A stretch of DNA of 64,000 nt from Asanoa hainanensis (GTDB lineage: Bacteria > Actinomycetota > Actinomycetes > Mycobacteriales > Micromonosporaceae): NCBI RefSeq assembly GCF_900188485.1, contig NZ_FZPH01000010.1, forward strand, positions 146,624 to 210,623, read 5' to 3'. A program made the translations under genes and the position numbers. The notes under the pieces were generated by a model, which was given only the letters and a program-made list of their open reading frames with translations, did no database searches and was not told the DNA's origin. Shown piece by piece: positions 7,287 to 16,097 of the stretch (positions are counted from its first letter, which is position 1; each line of letters starts with the position of its first letter).

Positions 7287-10118
7287 GTGCCGAGCAACGC
7301 CAGGAGCACCCGTCTTGTCATCGTCGAGTCACCGGCGAAGGCAAAGACGATCTCGGGCTATCTCGGCCCGGGCTACGTGGTGGAGGCCAGCCTGGGCCAC
7401 ATCCGTGACCTCCCGCGCAACGCCGCGGACGTCCCTGCCAAATACAAGGACCTACCCTGGGCGCGCCTCGGCGTCGACGTCGACAACGGGTTCGCCGCGC
7501 TCTACGTCGTCTCCGCCGACCGCAAGCAGCAGATCACCAAGCTGACCAAGTTGGCCAAGGAGGTCGACGAGGTCTTCCTCGCGACGGATGAGGACCGCGA
7601 GGGCGAGGCGATCGCCTGGCACCTGGTCGAGACCCTCAAGCCCAAGGTCCCGGTCAAGCGGATGGTCTTCCACGAGATCACCCGGCAGGCCATCCAGGCC
7701 GCCGTGGCCAACCCGCGCGACATCGACCGCGACCTGGTCGACGCGCAGGAGGCCCGCCGGATCCTCGACCGGCTCTACGGCTACGAGGTGTCGCCGGTCC
7801 TCTGGAAGAAGGTCATGCCGCGGCTCTCCGCCGGCCGCGTGCAGTCGGTCGCGACCCGCATCGTGGTCGAGCGCGAGCGCCAGCGGATGGCGTTCCGCTC
7901 CGCGAGCTACTGGGACATCCAGGCGACCCTCGCCGTCGACGCGGCCGCCGCCAAGGAGGGTCCGCGCACCTTCACCGCGACGCTGGTCGCGCTCGACGGC
8001 GACCGGATCGCCACCGGCAAGGACTTCGAGCCCACGACGGGTCACGTGCGGCCCGGCGCCGCGGTGGTCCACCTCGACGAGGCCGGTGCCCGTGGGCTGG
8101 CCGCCCGGCTCGAGGACCGGCCGTTCACCGTCACCCGGGTCGAGGAGAAGCCGTACCGGCGCCGGCCGTACGCGCCGTTCATCACCTCCACGCTCCAGCA
8201 GGAGGCGGCGCGCAAGCTGCGCTTCTCGTCGCAGCAGACGATGCGCACGGCGCAGCGGCTCTACGAGAACGGCTACATCACTTATATGCGTACGGACTCC
8301 GTCAACCTGTCGGAGACCGCGATCGCTGCCGCCCGCCGGCAGATCGCCGAGCTCTACGGCCAGGGCAGCGTCCCGCCGGAGCCGCGCCGCTACACCGGCA
8401 AGGTGAAGAACGCCCAGGAGGCGCACGAGGCCATCCGCCCCGCCGGCGACCACTTCCGCACGCCCGGCGAGGTGGCCAAGGAGCTCTCCGCCGAGGAGTT
8501 CAAGCTCTACGAGCTGATCTGGCGGCGCACGATCGCGTCGCAGATGACCGACGCGGTCGGCATGTCGGTGTCGATCCGGATCCGGGCCGTCTCGTCGACC
8601 GGTGAAGAGGCCGACTTCGGCGCGACCGGCAAGACGATCACCGACCCGGGCTTCCTGCGGGCCTACGTCGAGTCCTCCGACGACGAGTCCGCCGAGGCCG
8701 AAGACGCCGAGCGCCGGCTGCCCAACCTGGTCAAGGACCAGCCGCTGACCGCCGAGCAGCTCGAGGCGCTGGGTCACACGACGCAGCCGCCGTCCCGCTA
8801 CACCGAGGCGTCGCTGGTCAAGCAGCTCGAAGAGCTGGGCATCGGCCGTCCCTCGACGTACGCGTCGATCATGGCGACCATCCAGGACCGGGGGTACGTG
8901 GTCAAGCGCGGTCAGGCGCTGATCCCGTCGTTCCTGGCGTTCGCGGTGATAGGGCTGCTGGAGGGGCACTACCCCCGGCTGGTCGACTACAACTTCACCG
9001 CCGCCATGGAAAACGAGCTCGACGAGATCGCCGGCGGCGACATGGCCGCGGCCGACTTCCTGACCTCGTTCTACTTCGGCAGCGACGTCTCCGCCGACGG
9101 CACGATCGCCGCCTCGGGCGGGCTCAAGCGCCTCGTCACCGACAACCTCAGCGAGATCGACGCGCGCAGCGTCAACTCGATCCCGCTGTTCCGCGACGAG
9201 CAGGGGCGCGACATCGTCGTACGGGTCGGCCGCTACGGCCCGTACCTGCAGCGCGGCACCGACCACGCGGCGGCCAACGGCCACAGTGAGAACGGCGACG
9301 GTGGCAGCGCCGACCACGAGGACCGGGCGTCGATCCCCGAGGGCCTCGCGCCCGACGAGCTCACCCCGGAGAAGGTCGACGAGCTGTTCCTGGGCGGGGG
9401 CGGCGAGCGCTCGCTGGGCACCCACCCCGAGACCGGCGAAGACATCGTGCTCAAGTCCGGCCGCTACGGGCCGTACGTGGCCAGCGGCGAGCGCAAGTCG
9501 TCGCTGCTCAAGTCGCACACCCCGGACGCGCTCTCGCTCGAGGAGGCGCTGCGGCTGCTGTCGCTGCCCCGGGTGGTGGGCAAGGACGACGAGGGCGCCG
9601 AGATCCTGGCCGCCAACGGGCGCTACGGGCCGTACGTGAAGAAGGGCGACGAGTTCCGCTCGCTGGAGTCCGAGGAGAAGCTCTTCACGGTCACCCTCGA
9701 CGAGGCCAAGGCGCTGCTGGCGGCGCCCAAGACCCGGCAGCGCCGGGCGGCCGCCCCGCCGCTGCGCGAGATGGGCAACGACCCGCTGACCGAGAAGCCG
9801 CTGGTGATCAAGGACGGCCGGTTCGGTCCGTACGTCACTGACGGCGAGGTCAACGCGTCGCTGCGCCGGGGCATGACGCCGGAGTCGCTGTCGATCGAGC
9901 AGGCGTCCGAGATGCTCGCCGAGAAGCGGGCCAAGGGCCCGGCGCCGCGCAAGAAGGCGGCGGCCAAGAAGGCGACCACCACCAAGGCCACGACCGCCAA
10001 GAAGACGGCGGCGAAGAAGACCACCGCGAAGAAGGCGACGGCCGCCAAGAAGACGACCGCCGCCGCGAAGAAGGCAGCGCCGAAGAAGGCGAGTGCGGCG
10101 AAGAAGACGACCGACTAG
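7287..10118 (+). CDS. topA: DNA topoisomerase I (type IA) with basic Lys/Ala tail
   Basis: 943 residues. It relaxes negative supercoils by single-strand passage. The TOPRIM domain begins LVIVESPAKAKTI and carries the acidic triad in DEDREGEAIAWH. The active-site tyrosine is Tyr333 in GYITYMRTDS. The C-terminal part holds four repeats around GRYGPY (GRYGPYLQRG, GRYGPYVASG, GRYGPYVKKG, GRFGPYVTDG) and no zinc-finger cysteines, as usual in actinobacteria. The last ~70 residues are KKAAAKKATT-type repeats, which in other actinobacterial TopA proteins give processivity and DNA affinity. GTG 7287 has GGGAG 7 nt upstream. The 7112-7286 spacer carries its promoter; TACCTT at 7252 is a possible -10 box. 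Confidence 0.96.
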   Translation: MPSNARSTRLVIVESPAKAKTISGYLGPGYVVEASLGHIRDLPRNAADVPAKYKDLPWARLGVDVDNGFAALYVVSADRKQQITKLTKLAKEVDEVFLATDEDREGEAIAWHLVETLKPKVPVKRMVFHEITRQAIQAAVANPRDIDRDLVDAQEARRILDRLYGYEVSPVLWKKVMPRLSAGRVQSVATRIVVERERQRMAFRSASYWDIQATLAVDAAAAKEGPRTFTATLVALDGDRIATGKDFEPTTGHVRPGAAVVHLDEAGARGLAARLEDRPFTVTRVEEKPYRRRPYAPFITSTLQQEAARKLRFSSQQTMRTAQRLYENGYITYMRTDSVNLSETAIAAARRQIAELYGQGSVPPEPRRYTGKVKNAQEAHEAIRPAGDHFRTPGEVAKELSAEEFKLYELIWRRTIASQMTDAVGMSVSIRIRAVSSTGEEADFGATGKTITDPGFLRAYVESSDDESAEAEDAERRLPNLVKDQPLTAEQLEALGHTTQPPSRYTEASLVKQLEELGIGRPSTYASIMATIQDRGYVVKRGQALIPSFLAFAVIGLLEGHYPRLVDYNFTAAMENELDEIAGGDMAAADFLTSFYFGSDVSADGTIAASGGLKRLVTDNLSEIDARSVNSIPLFRDEQGRDIVVRVGRYGPYLQRGTDHAAANGHSENGDGGSADHEDRASIPEGLAPDELTPEKVDELFLGGGGERSLGTHPETGEDIVLKSGRYGPYVASGERKSSLLKSHTPDALSLEEALRLLSLPRVVGKDDEGAEILAANGRYGPYVKKGDEFRSLESEEKLFTVTLDEAKALLAAPKTRQRRAAAPPLREMGNDPLTEKPLVIKDGRFGPYVTDGEVNASLRRGMTPESLSIEQASEMLAEKRAKGPAPRKKAAAKKATTTKATTAKKTAAKKTTAKKATAAKKTTAAAKKAAPKKASAAKKTTD

Positions 10119-10121
10119 CGT
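10116..10121 (+). promoter_or_regulatory. -10 box of leaderless GNAT gene overlapping the topA stop codon
   Basis: TAGCGT begins on the TAG stop codon of topA and is followed by 7 nt and ATG 10129, with no Shine-Dalgarno sequence. Confidence 0.45.
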
Positions 10122-10128
10122 CTCTCCG

Positions 10129-10929
10129 ATGTGGTCCACCACGTCGGACGTCGATGAGTTCCACGCCGTGGCGGGTGCCGCGCTGCGCGCCCGCCCGGTC
10201 GAGAACACCCTGCTGCTGACCATCGCGGCCAAGGTCGCCGACACCGGCGGGGGCGTCCCCGGCGGGTCGCCGCCGGCCTTCGGCTGGCACACCGACGGCA
10301 GCGCCTTCGTCTGGACGCCGCCGCGGGCGCTGCTGATCGGCGGATCGGCCACCGTCGCCGCTTCGACGGAGCTGGCCGAGCTGCTCGACGACGTGCCGGG
10401 CGTCAACTCCACCGACGAGGCGGCGCGCGCGTTCGCGGATGCCTGGTGCCGGCGCACCGGCGTCACCGCGCGGCCCGGCCTCCGGTCCCGCCTCTACCGG
10501 CTGGGCGAACTGGTCCCGCCAGTGGTGGCCGGCCGGGCTCGGGTCGCCGGCGCGGGCGACCGTGACCTGTTGGTGGCCTGGCTGACCACGTGTGCCGAGG
10601 AGCTGCACGAGCCGTTGGCGTCGCCGGGCCGGGCGGCCGACCTGGGCGTGCGGGACGGCGCCTACGGCCTGTGGGAGGTCGACGGCACCCCTGTGGCCCT
10701 GGCTGGGAGGCGCCGGCCGGCCGGCGGTGTCGTGCGGATCGGTCCGGTCTACACACCGCGGCAGCACCGCGGCCGCGGTTACGGGTCCGCCGTCACGGCG
10801 GCGGTGAGCGCCTGGTCGTTGCCGCACGAGGTGGTGCTGTTCACCGACCTGTCCAACCCGACCAGCAACTCGATCTACACCAAGATCGGCTACCGGCCGG
10901 TCGAAGACCGCCAGCTTTTCGAGTTCTGA
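10129..10929 (+). CDS. GNAT-family N-acetyltransferase
   Basis: 266 residues from ATG 10129; an in-frame ATG at 10093 is still inside topA. The C-terminal half holds the acetyl-CoA-binding loop in YTPRQHRGRGYGSAVTAAV (R/Q-x-x-G-x-G/A pattern) and ends with NPTSNSIYTKIGYRPVED, the typical last strand and helix of the fold. The N-terminal half (residues 1-130) is a second, degenerate GNAT-like region. The substrate is not predictable from sequence. It follows topA after 10 bp but has its own likely promoter. A bidirectional terminator follows at 11,043. Confidence 0.85.
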   Translation: MWSTTSDVDEFHAVAGAALRARPVENTLLLTIAAKVADTGGGVPGGSPPAFGWHTDGSAFVWTPPRALLIGGSATVAASTELAELLDDVPGVNSTDEAARAFADAWCRRTGVTARPGLRSRLYRLGELVPPVVAGRARVAGAGDRDLLVAWLTTCAEELHEPLASPGRAADLGVRDGAYGLWEVDGTPVALAGRRRPAGGVVRIGPVYTPRQHRGRGYGSAVTAAVSAWSLPHEVVLFTDLSNPTSNSIYTKIGYRPVEDRQLFEF

Positions 10930-10956
10930 CGGGCGGCATCGGGCATCCTGGCGTCA

Positions 10957-11041
10957 TGGCCGGCAAGGTGCTGGTCTGTTTCGCGGCCTGGAAGAAGTTC
11001 GTCTCGCTCTACCCGGCGCCGCGCGCCAGCGCGGGCAATGA
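10957..11041 (+). pseudogene. Remnant of a DUF1801 (YdhG-like) protein
   Basis: Reading from ATG 10957 gives VLVCFAAWKKFVSLYPAP, which matches the conserved core 'FAAWKKHVSLYP' of DUF1801 proteins. Only this internal piece is present: there is no room for the family's N-terminal ~60 residues after the GNAT stop at 10,929, and the frame runs into the terminator at 11,043. Decayed gene fragment. Confidence 0.55.
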
Positions 11042-11042
11042 G

Positions 11043-11073
11043 AAGGGGCCCCGTCCGACGGACGGGGCCCCTT
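11043..11073 (+). terminator. Bidirectional terminator between GNAT and M14 peptidase genes
   Basis: AAGGGGCCCCGTCC pairs perfectly with GGACGGGGCCCCTT around a 3-nt loop, with T-rich ends on both strands. It separates two convergent genes. Confidence 0.85.
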
Positions 11074-11083
11074 TCGGTTCAAC

Positions 11084-14000
11084 TCAGCCCAGCAGGTGAC
11101 GCATGGCCCGCTTGACCAGGTCGTTGCGCTCCGCGGGCGCGAGGCCCTCGAAGCCGAACCCGGAGTAGAGGCTGTCCCTGGTGGCGATCACGGCGCCTTC
11201 CTCGAACCCGAGCTGGGTCCGGCTCCAGTCCGTGACGTTCGGGCCGGAACCCGGCGGAGGGCCGGGCACCGCGAAGCCGCCGAGGTCGGTCTCGAACCCG
11301 GTCGACGCGAACGGCTGGCCATCGCGGGTGACGCGGACGTCGTCGACGAACACGCCCAGGCCCTCGGTGCCCCAGTCGGTCATGTAGGTGATGGACAGCT
11401 CGACCTGCTTGCCCGCGTACGGGGTCAGGTCGGTCACCCACTCCTTCCAGCCGCCGGACGAGCCGGTGGCCGCGTGCCAGTCGCCGGTCGTGCCGGTGTT
11501 GAGGCACGGCGCGTTGCCGCCCTGGTAGGTGACGTAGTGGTTGAGCTGCGGGTGCAGCCGGCCCGGCGAGTTGGCCGCACAACTGTCTCCCGGGTCGTCG
11601 CCGGTCTTGCCGTTGGCGTCGACCAGCGTCGTCCAGTTCTCGGTGCCCACCTCGCGCGCCTCGACGAACAGGAAGTCCCAGTTCGCCTCGATGTCGTACG
11701 AGGTGAAGAAGCGCAGCTCGCCGCTGGAGGCACCGGCCAGGTCGACCGTGCGGCTCAGCCGCTTGTAGGCCTCGTCACCGCGCCCGCTGAAGGCGTAGTA
11801 GTCGCCCTCGTACGGGTCGAACGGCGGCGCACCCGGACGGACCCAACCGACCGGGGCCGAGCTGGGGCCGAACCACGGGAAGTCGGCCTCCGGCAGGACG
11901 CTCGACGTGGCCAGGAACGACGCGGTGTGGTCCTGGTTCTGCGCGGAGCCCGGTGCGTTGAGGGTGCCGGTGAAGCCGGTGAACCGCCCCTTGCTGCCAC
12001 TGAGCGGGAGCGGGTTGCCGTCGTCGTCGGAACCCGAGCCGTCGATGTACGCGTACGCACCCAAGTAATATTGCTGGAAGTCGTTGAACAGCGGCAGGCA
12101 CGGCGGGTCGCTCGGGCTCGTGCACTCGGGCTGAGTCGGGAAGTCCGGCTCGTAGTAGTAGGCGCCGTTGATCCCCTGGGCGTACATCGCGTACTTGCCC
12201 GTGATGAAGATCTTGCCGCCCTCGTTGACGTAGTCGCGGACGGCCAACTCGGTGTCCAACGCCGCCTTCGTCGCCGTGCCGCCGACCTGACCCTGCGACC
12301 GCGGGATGATGTCGTCGCCGGTCTCCCACACGACGGCCTTGTAGTGCGACAGCACGCCCAGCGGGTGGGGTGCCTTGCGGCCGCGGGTGTCGAAGTCGTA
12401 GACGTCGCTGCTGCGGCCCGCGGCGGTCAGCGAGGCCACCATCTCGTCGGCGTACTTGGCCGACGTGGCGCCGGTCTGCACCGGGCTGATGCCGGTCACG
12501 TCCTCGGCCGCCAGCACCAGCACGTCGCCGCCGATGTCCTGCGACACCGTGTAGGTGAAGTGCTCGCTGGCCACCGCGCCCTTGCCGGGCTTCTTGCCCG
12601 TAAACCAGACCTCGACCGAGTCGCCCTTCTTGGTGCCGGTCACCTTGCCGCGCAGCTCGGCGTAGTAGTCGCGGCCCTCGTTGCCGTAGCGCTCACCGCC
12701 ACGCCACTCGCGGACGTTCGCGGTGCGGGGCCGGCCGCCGTTGACGACATAGTGCATCCGGACGTTCTTGAGCGCCCGCCTGGCGATCACCGCGACCGGC
12801 TGCTTGGTGCCGTAGGAGACGTCGAACTTGTCGACGACGAAGTCCGGCGTGGTGCGGCCGACCACCGAGATCGGGTCGTCCGGGTCGAGCGCCGAGCGTC
12901 CGGTCGCGATCGCGAACGGGATGTTCTTCTCGAACTCCGCCTGGATCAGGCCCTCGTCGTCCGGGAAGATGAAGTCGCTGACGCAGTCCTCGGCGAGCCA
13001 CTCGTCGTCGGGCACCGAGTTGGCCGCCGCCGTGCAGGTGCTCATCTCCGGCGTGAAGCCCAGGCCGCCCCAGCGGGCCGACAGGCCCGAGTCGGCGTCA
13101 CCGTTGGTGGTGTAGAGCTCGGCCGAGATGTCCGGGTCGTAGCCGGGCACCGCCGGGTGGTCGTCGTCGCCGGCCATCGCGATCGAGATGACGTCGTCCG
13201 GCGACGGGGTGCTGACCTGCCAGCCCACGCCGTAGAGCAGGAGCTGGGCGGCCGAGTGGTAGTTGATGAAGAACTCGGGCCGGATCTTGCTGTAGAGCGA
13301 GTGCAGCCCCTTGGTCTCCGGCTCGGAGTCGGGACCCGGCCCGCGGTACGTGTCGCTGGTGATCTGCGGCGACGAGCCCTCGTTGTCGTAGCCCCACTTG
13401 TAGCCGAAGTTGCGGTTGAGGTCGACGCCGTCGACGGAGGTGATCTGGCCGTCACCGTCGTTGTCACGCAGGTTCTTGCGCCACAGCCGGTTGTCGGGGG
13501 TGAACGTGTAGTCGTAGCCGTCCGGGTTGACGACCGGCACGAACCACAGCTCGGTCTTGTCGACCAGGTTGGTGATCACCGGGTCTTTGCCGTAGTTGTC
13601 GAGCACGTAGTGCAGCAGGCGCCGCGTCATCTCGACGGTGATCCACTCACGGGCGTGCTGAGCGCCGACATAGAGCGTCGCGGGGCGGGAGCCGTCGCGC
13701 ACGTTGTCGGCGTTCTTCGTCACCCGGACCGCGGTGAGCTGCTTGCCCTGGGTGGAGCGCCCGTAGTTGACCACCTCGGTGAGCTTCGGGTAGCGGGCCG
13801 CGGTGGCGACGAGCTCGTCGCGGATGCCGCCCGGCTCGTTGTACGGCCGGAAGGCCTCCCAGCCGGCTGCCGCCTGCTCGCGCAGCACCTGCGAAGCCAC
13901 CTTGCCACGGATCTTCTTGACCGCCAGCTTCACGCCCTGGTCGGCGAGCCGGTCGGCCTCGCGCTTGCTGAGCACGGTCTCGACCTTGGTGTTGGCGCCA

Positions 14001-14197
14001 TCGGCCCCGACGGTCGCCTCGCCGGCGTCGACGCCCGCCTTGCGCAGCTCCTCGAGCTGGGCCGGCGTCACCGTCCCGACATACACCTCGAGGCGGTCAG
14101 CCGCGTTGGGCTCCGCCGCCCGAGCCGGCGACACCGCGACAAACGCGGTGACCAGCGTGGCAGCGGTCAACGCCGCCAGCCATCGTCTCGATCTCAT
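11084..14197 (-). CDS. Secreted zinc carboxypeptidase (M14) with C-terminal MAM/immune-inhibitor-A-like domain
   Basis: 1037 residues from ATG 14197, which has AGGGGG 4 nt upstream; the longer frame from 14281 lacks a ribosome site. Residues 1-28 are a Sec signal peptide ending ARA-A. An N-terminal pro-region follows. The M14 domain has the zinc motif GAQHAREW (His181, Glu184), DLNRNFGYKW, the third ligand in INYHSAAQ and a possible catalytic glutamate in GFTPEMS. The C-terminal ~350 residues hold a GATase-like/Ig region and a lectin-like segment ending ELSITYMTDWGTEGLGVFVDDVRV, as in metallopeptidase-associated MAM domains. It should be an exported peptidase that feeds the cell on peptides. 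Single gene, terminated at 11,043. Confidence 0.9.
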   Translation of the reverse strand: MRSRRWLAALTAATLVTAFVAVSPARAAEPNAADRLEVYVGTVTPAQLEELRKAGVDAGEATVGADGANTKVETVLSKREADRLADQGVKLAVKKIRGKVASQVLREQAAAGWEAFRPYNEPGGIRDELVATAARYPKLTEVVNYGRSTQGKQLTAVRVTKNADNVRDGSRPATLYVGAQHAREWITVEMTRRLLHYVLDNYGKDPVITNLVDKTELWFVPVVNPDGYDYTFTPDNRLWRKNLRDNDGDGQITSVDGVDLNRNFGYKWGYDNEGSSPQITSDTYRGPGPDSEPETKGLHSLYSKIRPEFFINYHSAAQLLLYGVGWQVSTPSPDDVISIAMAGDDDHPAVPGYDPDISAELYTTNGDADSGLSARWGGLGFTPEMSTCTAAANSVPDDEWLAEDCVSDFIFPDDEGLIQAEFEKNIPFAIATGRSALDPDDPISVVGRTTPDFVVDKFDVSYGTKQPVAVIARRALKNVRMHYVVNGGRPRTANVREWRGGERYGNEGRDYYAELRGKVTGTKKGDSVEVWFTGKKPGKGAVASEHFTYTVSQDIGGDVLVLAAEDVTGISPVQTGATSAKYADEMVASLTAAGRSSDVYDFDTRGRKAPHPLGVLSHYKAVVWETGDDIIPRSQGQVGGTATKAALDTELAVRDYVNEGGKIFITGKYAMYAQGINGAYYYEPDFPTQPECTSPSDPPCLPLFNDFQQYYLGAYAYIDGSGSDDDGNPLPLSGSKGRFTGFTGTLNAPGSAQNQDHTASFLATSSVLPEADFPWFGPSSAPVGWVRPGAPPFDPYEGDYYAFSGRGDEAYKRLSRTVDLAGASSGELRFFTSYDIEANWDFLFVEAREVGTENWTTLVDANGKTGDDPGDSCAANSPGRLHPQLNHYVTYQGGNAPCLNTGTTGDWHAATGSSGGWKEWVTDLTPYAGKQVELSITYMTDWGTEGLGVFVDDVRVTRDGQPFASTGFETDLGGFAVPGPPPGSGPNVTDWSRTQLGFEEGAVIATRDSLYSGFGFEGLAPAERNDLVKRAMRHLLG

Positions 14198-14312
14198 CCA
14201 TCCCCCTCGCTCATGACAAGGGGCTCCTCCCCTTCGAAGAGCACCAATGTGGAGCCTGCCGACTGCGTAGGCGAGGGTCAATGGATCGCGACCCTTGACG
14301 AATCCCTACGGT

Positions 14313-15302
14313 TTACGGCTGGCTACGCGGGGTCAACGACGGAGTCCGGTCGGTGTGGCGGACGGCCCAGAGCGCGGCCTCGGTCCGGGAGGCCGTGCCG
14401 GTCTTGCGCAGCAGGTTGGAGACGTGCACGGTGACGGTACGCACGGAGATGCCCAGGGCCCGGGCGATCTGCTTGTTGGCCATCCCGTCGCGCAGGCAGA
14501 CCAGCACCTCGGCCTCGCGCGCGGTGAGATCAGGGCCGCCGTCGGCGGGCTCGCGCAGCAGCGTGGCCACGTCGTCGGCCGCCGTGGTGGCGATGAGCTC
14601 GGTCAGCCGGTACGCGTTGCCGGCGGTGCGGTCCCACACCTCCCGGGCTGCCCCTGCACCGATGTCCAGCCCCGGGTAGACCTGGGCCAGCACCTCGGCG
14701 ACGTCGGCGGGCCGGAGCGGCCCGAGGTGCTGGCGCACCGCGCCGGGTGTCCCGGCGAGCCGGGCCAATGTCCGGGCGACCAGCGGGTCGGCGCTCGGCC
14801 GGCTCGTCACCAGCAGCAGGGCCGGCAGGCCGGGTGCGGCGGCCAGGTCAGCGACCAGGTTGAGGCTGGCGGGGTCGAGCGCGTGCAGGTCCTCGACCAC
14901 GAGCACGGCCGGGCCGGTGCCGGCCAGCGCGCGGACCACCCGGGTGGCGACCCGGAGCAGGGCGCCGGGCGCGAACCGCTCGACCGGGGCGGCGTCGTGC
15001 TGGGCGAGCCAGGCCAGCGCCGGCCCCGGTGCCGGCAGGCCACGGGTGTCGCGGCCGCTGAGCACGGCGGCCAGCCAGTCGTACGGTGCCGGGGAGTGGA
15101 TCCGGGCCTGGCCGTGCAGCACGGTCACCGGAGCGGGGTCGAGGTCGGCCAGCGCGGCCGCGACGAGGGCGCTCTTCCCGGTGCCGGGGTCCCCGGTCAG
15201 CACCGCGACCTGGGGGCCGGTGGCACCGTCGGCCGCCTGAGCCCAGGCGGCAGCCAGCTCGGCGCGTTCCCGCGTCCGACCGACCAGCGTCACCGGCATC
15301 AC
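14313..15302 (-). CDS. AAA-ATPase LuxR-family transcriptional regulator (short LAL type)
   Basis: About 329 residues. The N-terminal half is an AAA/STAND-like ATPase with Walker A GDPGTGKSALV (near residue 40) and Walker B VLVVEDLHALDP. The C-terminal ~65 residues are a LuxR HTH: LTAREAEVLVCLRDGMANKQIA and ISVRTVTVHVSNLLRKTG. It lacks the long TPR-like middle region of classical LAL (MalT-type) regulators, so it is a reduced form. The start is GTG 15302 or ATG 15299; TAGGGT at 15,314-15,309 is 6 nt before the former, suggesting a leaderless mRNA. It is divergent from the PP2C gene across about 50 bp. Target genes are unknown. Confidence 0.85.
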   Translation of the reverse strand: MMPVTLVGRTRERAELAAAWAQAADGATGPQVAVLTGDPGTGKSALVAAALADLDPAPVTVLHGQARIHSPAPYDWLAAVLSGRDTRGLPAPGPALAWLAQHDAAPVERFAPGALLRVATRVVRALAGTGPAVLVVEDLHALDPASLNLVADLAAAPGLPALLLVTSRPSADPLVARTLARLAGTPGAVRQHLGPLRPADVAEVLAQVYPGLDIGAGAAREVWDRTAGNAYRLTELIATTAADDVATLLREPADGGPDLTAREAEVLVCLRDGMANKQIARALGISVRTVTVHVSNLLRKTGTASRTEAALWAVRHTDRTPSLTPRSQP

Positions 15303-15308
15303 GCACAC

Positions 15309-15314
15309 ACCCTA
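15309..15314 (-). promoter_or_regulatory. -10 box of LuxR-type regulator gene
   Basis: TAGGGT on the minus strand lies 6 nt before GTG 15302 and 9 nt before ATG 15299. Confidence 0.4.
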
Positions 15315-15352
15315 CGAAATACTGCGTAGAGACTGCGATCGACGGGTTTGAG

Positions 15353-16072
15353 ATGCTCGTAACCATGCCGCCCTTGATCTTGCAGGCCGTGACCGTGACC
15401 GACGTCGGCCCGGCCCGGCCCAACAACGAGGACGCCGCGTTCGCCGGCCGCCGCCTGGTGGTGATCGCCGACGGCGTCGGTGGCATGCCGGCGGGTGAGA
15501 TGGCCAGCGAGATCGTCATCTCCACGCTGGGCGAGCTGGAGGAGGTCGACAGCGTCGACCCCGCCGCGGCCCTGGCCGAGGCGGTCGCGCGGGCCAACGC
15601 CCAGATCGCCGCGGAGGGGCAGGGCGCCGGCACCACCGTCACCGCCGGCCTGCTGCACGGCGACCAGCTCGGGCTGCTGCACGTCGGCGACTCGCGCGGC
15701 TACCTGCTCGCCGCCGGCGCCACCGAGATGGTGCGGCTGACCCGGGACGACACGTTCGTCCAGCTCCTGGTCGACCGGGGCGCGTTGACCGCCGAGGAGG
15801 CCCGGGGGCACCCGCGCCGCTCGATGATCACGCAGGCCGTGCAGGGCGAGAGCTACCGCGCGGCGACCGCCCTGCTGCCGGTGGAGGCCGGCGACCGGCT
15901 GCTGCTGTGCAGCGACGGGCTGTCCGACTACGTGGAGGACGTCGTCATCGGGCGGACGCTGCGGGAGGTCCGCGACCTGGACGCGTGCGCCAAGGAACTC
16001 GTGGCGCTCGCGCTGGCGGCGGGCACGTACGACAACGTCACCGTCGTCGTCGCCGACGTCGCGGAGGCATAA
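15353..16072 (+). CDS. PP2C-family serine/threonine protein phosphatase
   Basis: 239 residues from ATG 15353 (ATG 15365 is an alternative, 235 residues). The metal-binding and core motifs of soluble PP2C enzymes are present in order: TDVGPARPNNEDA, VIADGVGG, GTTVTAG, LHVGDSRGYL, LLLCSDGLSDYV and DNVTVVV. There is no membrane anchor or regulatory domain. It removes phosphate from Ser/Thr of proteins using two Mn/Mg ions. In actinobacteria such enzymes oppose Hanks-type kinases or act on STAS antagonists; a link with the bldG pair 12 kb away is possible but unsupported. The gene diverges from the LuxR-type regulator. Confidence 0.92.
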   Translation: MLVTMPPLILQAVTVTDVGPARPNNEDAAFAGRRLVVIADGVGGMPAGEMASEIVISTLGELEEVDSVDPAAALAEAVARANAQIAAEGQGAGTTVTAGLLHGDQLGLLHVGDSRGYLLAAGATEMVRLTRDDTFVQLLVDRGALTAEEARGHPRRSMITQAVQGESYRAATALLPVEAGDRLLLCSDGLSDYVEDVVIGRTLREVRDLDACAKELVALALAAGTYDNVTVVVADVAEA

Positions 16073-16097
16073 GGGGAACAGCCGACGTTTCCGCTGC

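Noticed and set aside
7452-10466. 1004-codon minus-strand open frame opposite topA
   Set aside because: Antisense shadow; plus-strand topA has all active-site motifs.
11096-14434. 1112-codon plus-strand open frame opposite the M14 peptidase
   Set aside because: Antisense shadow; the minus strand has signal peptide and zinc motifs.
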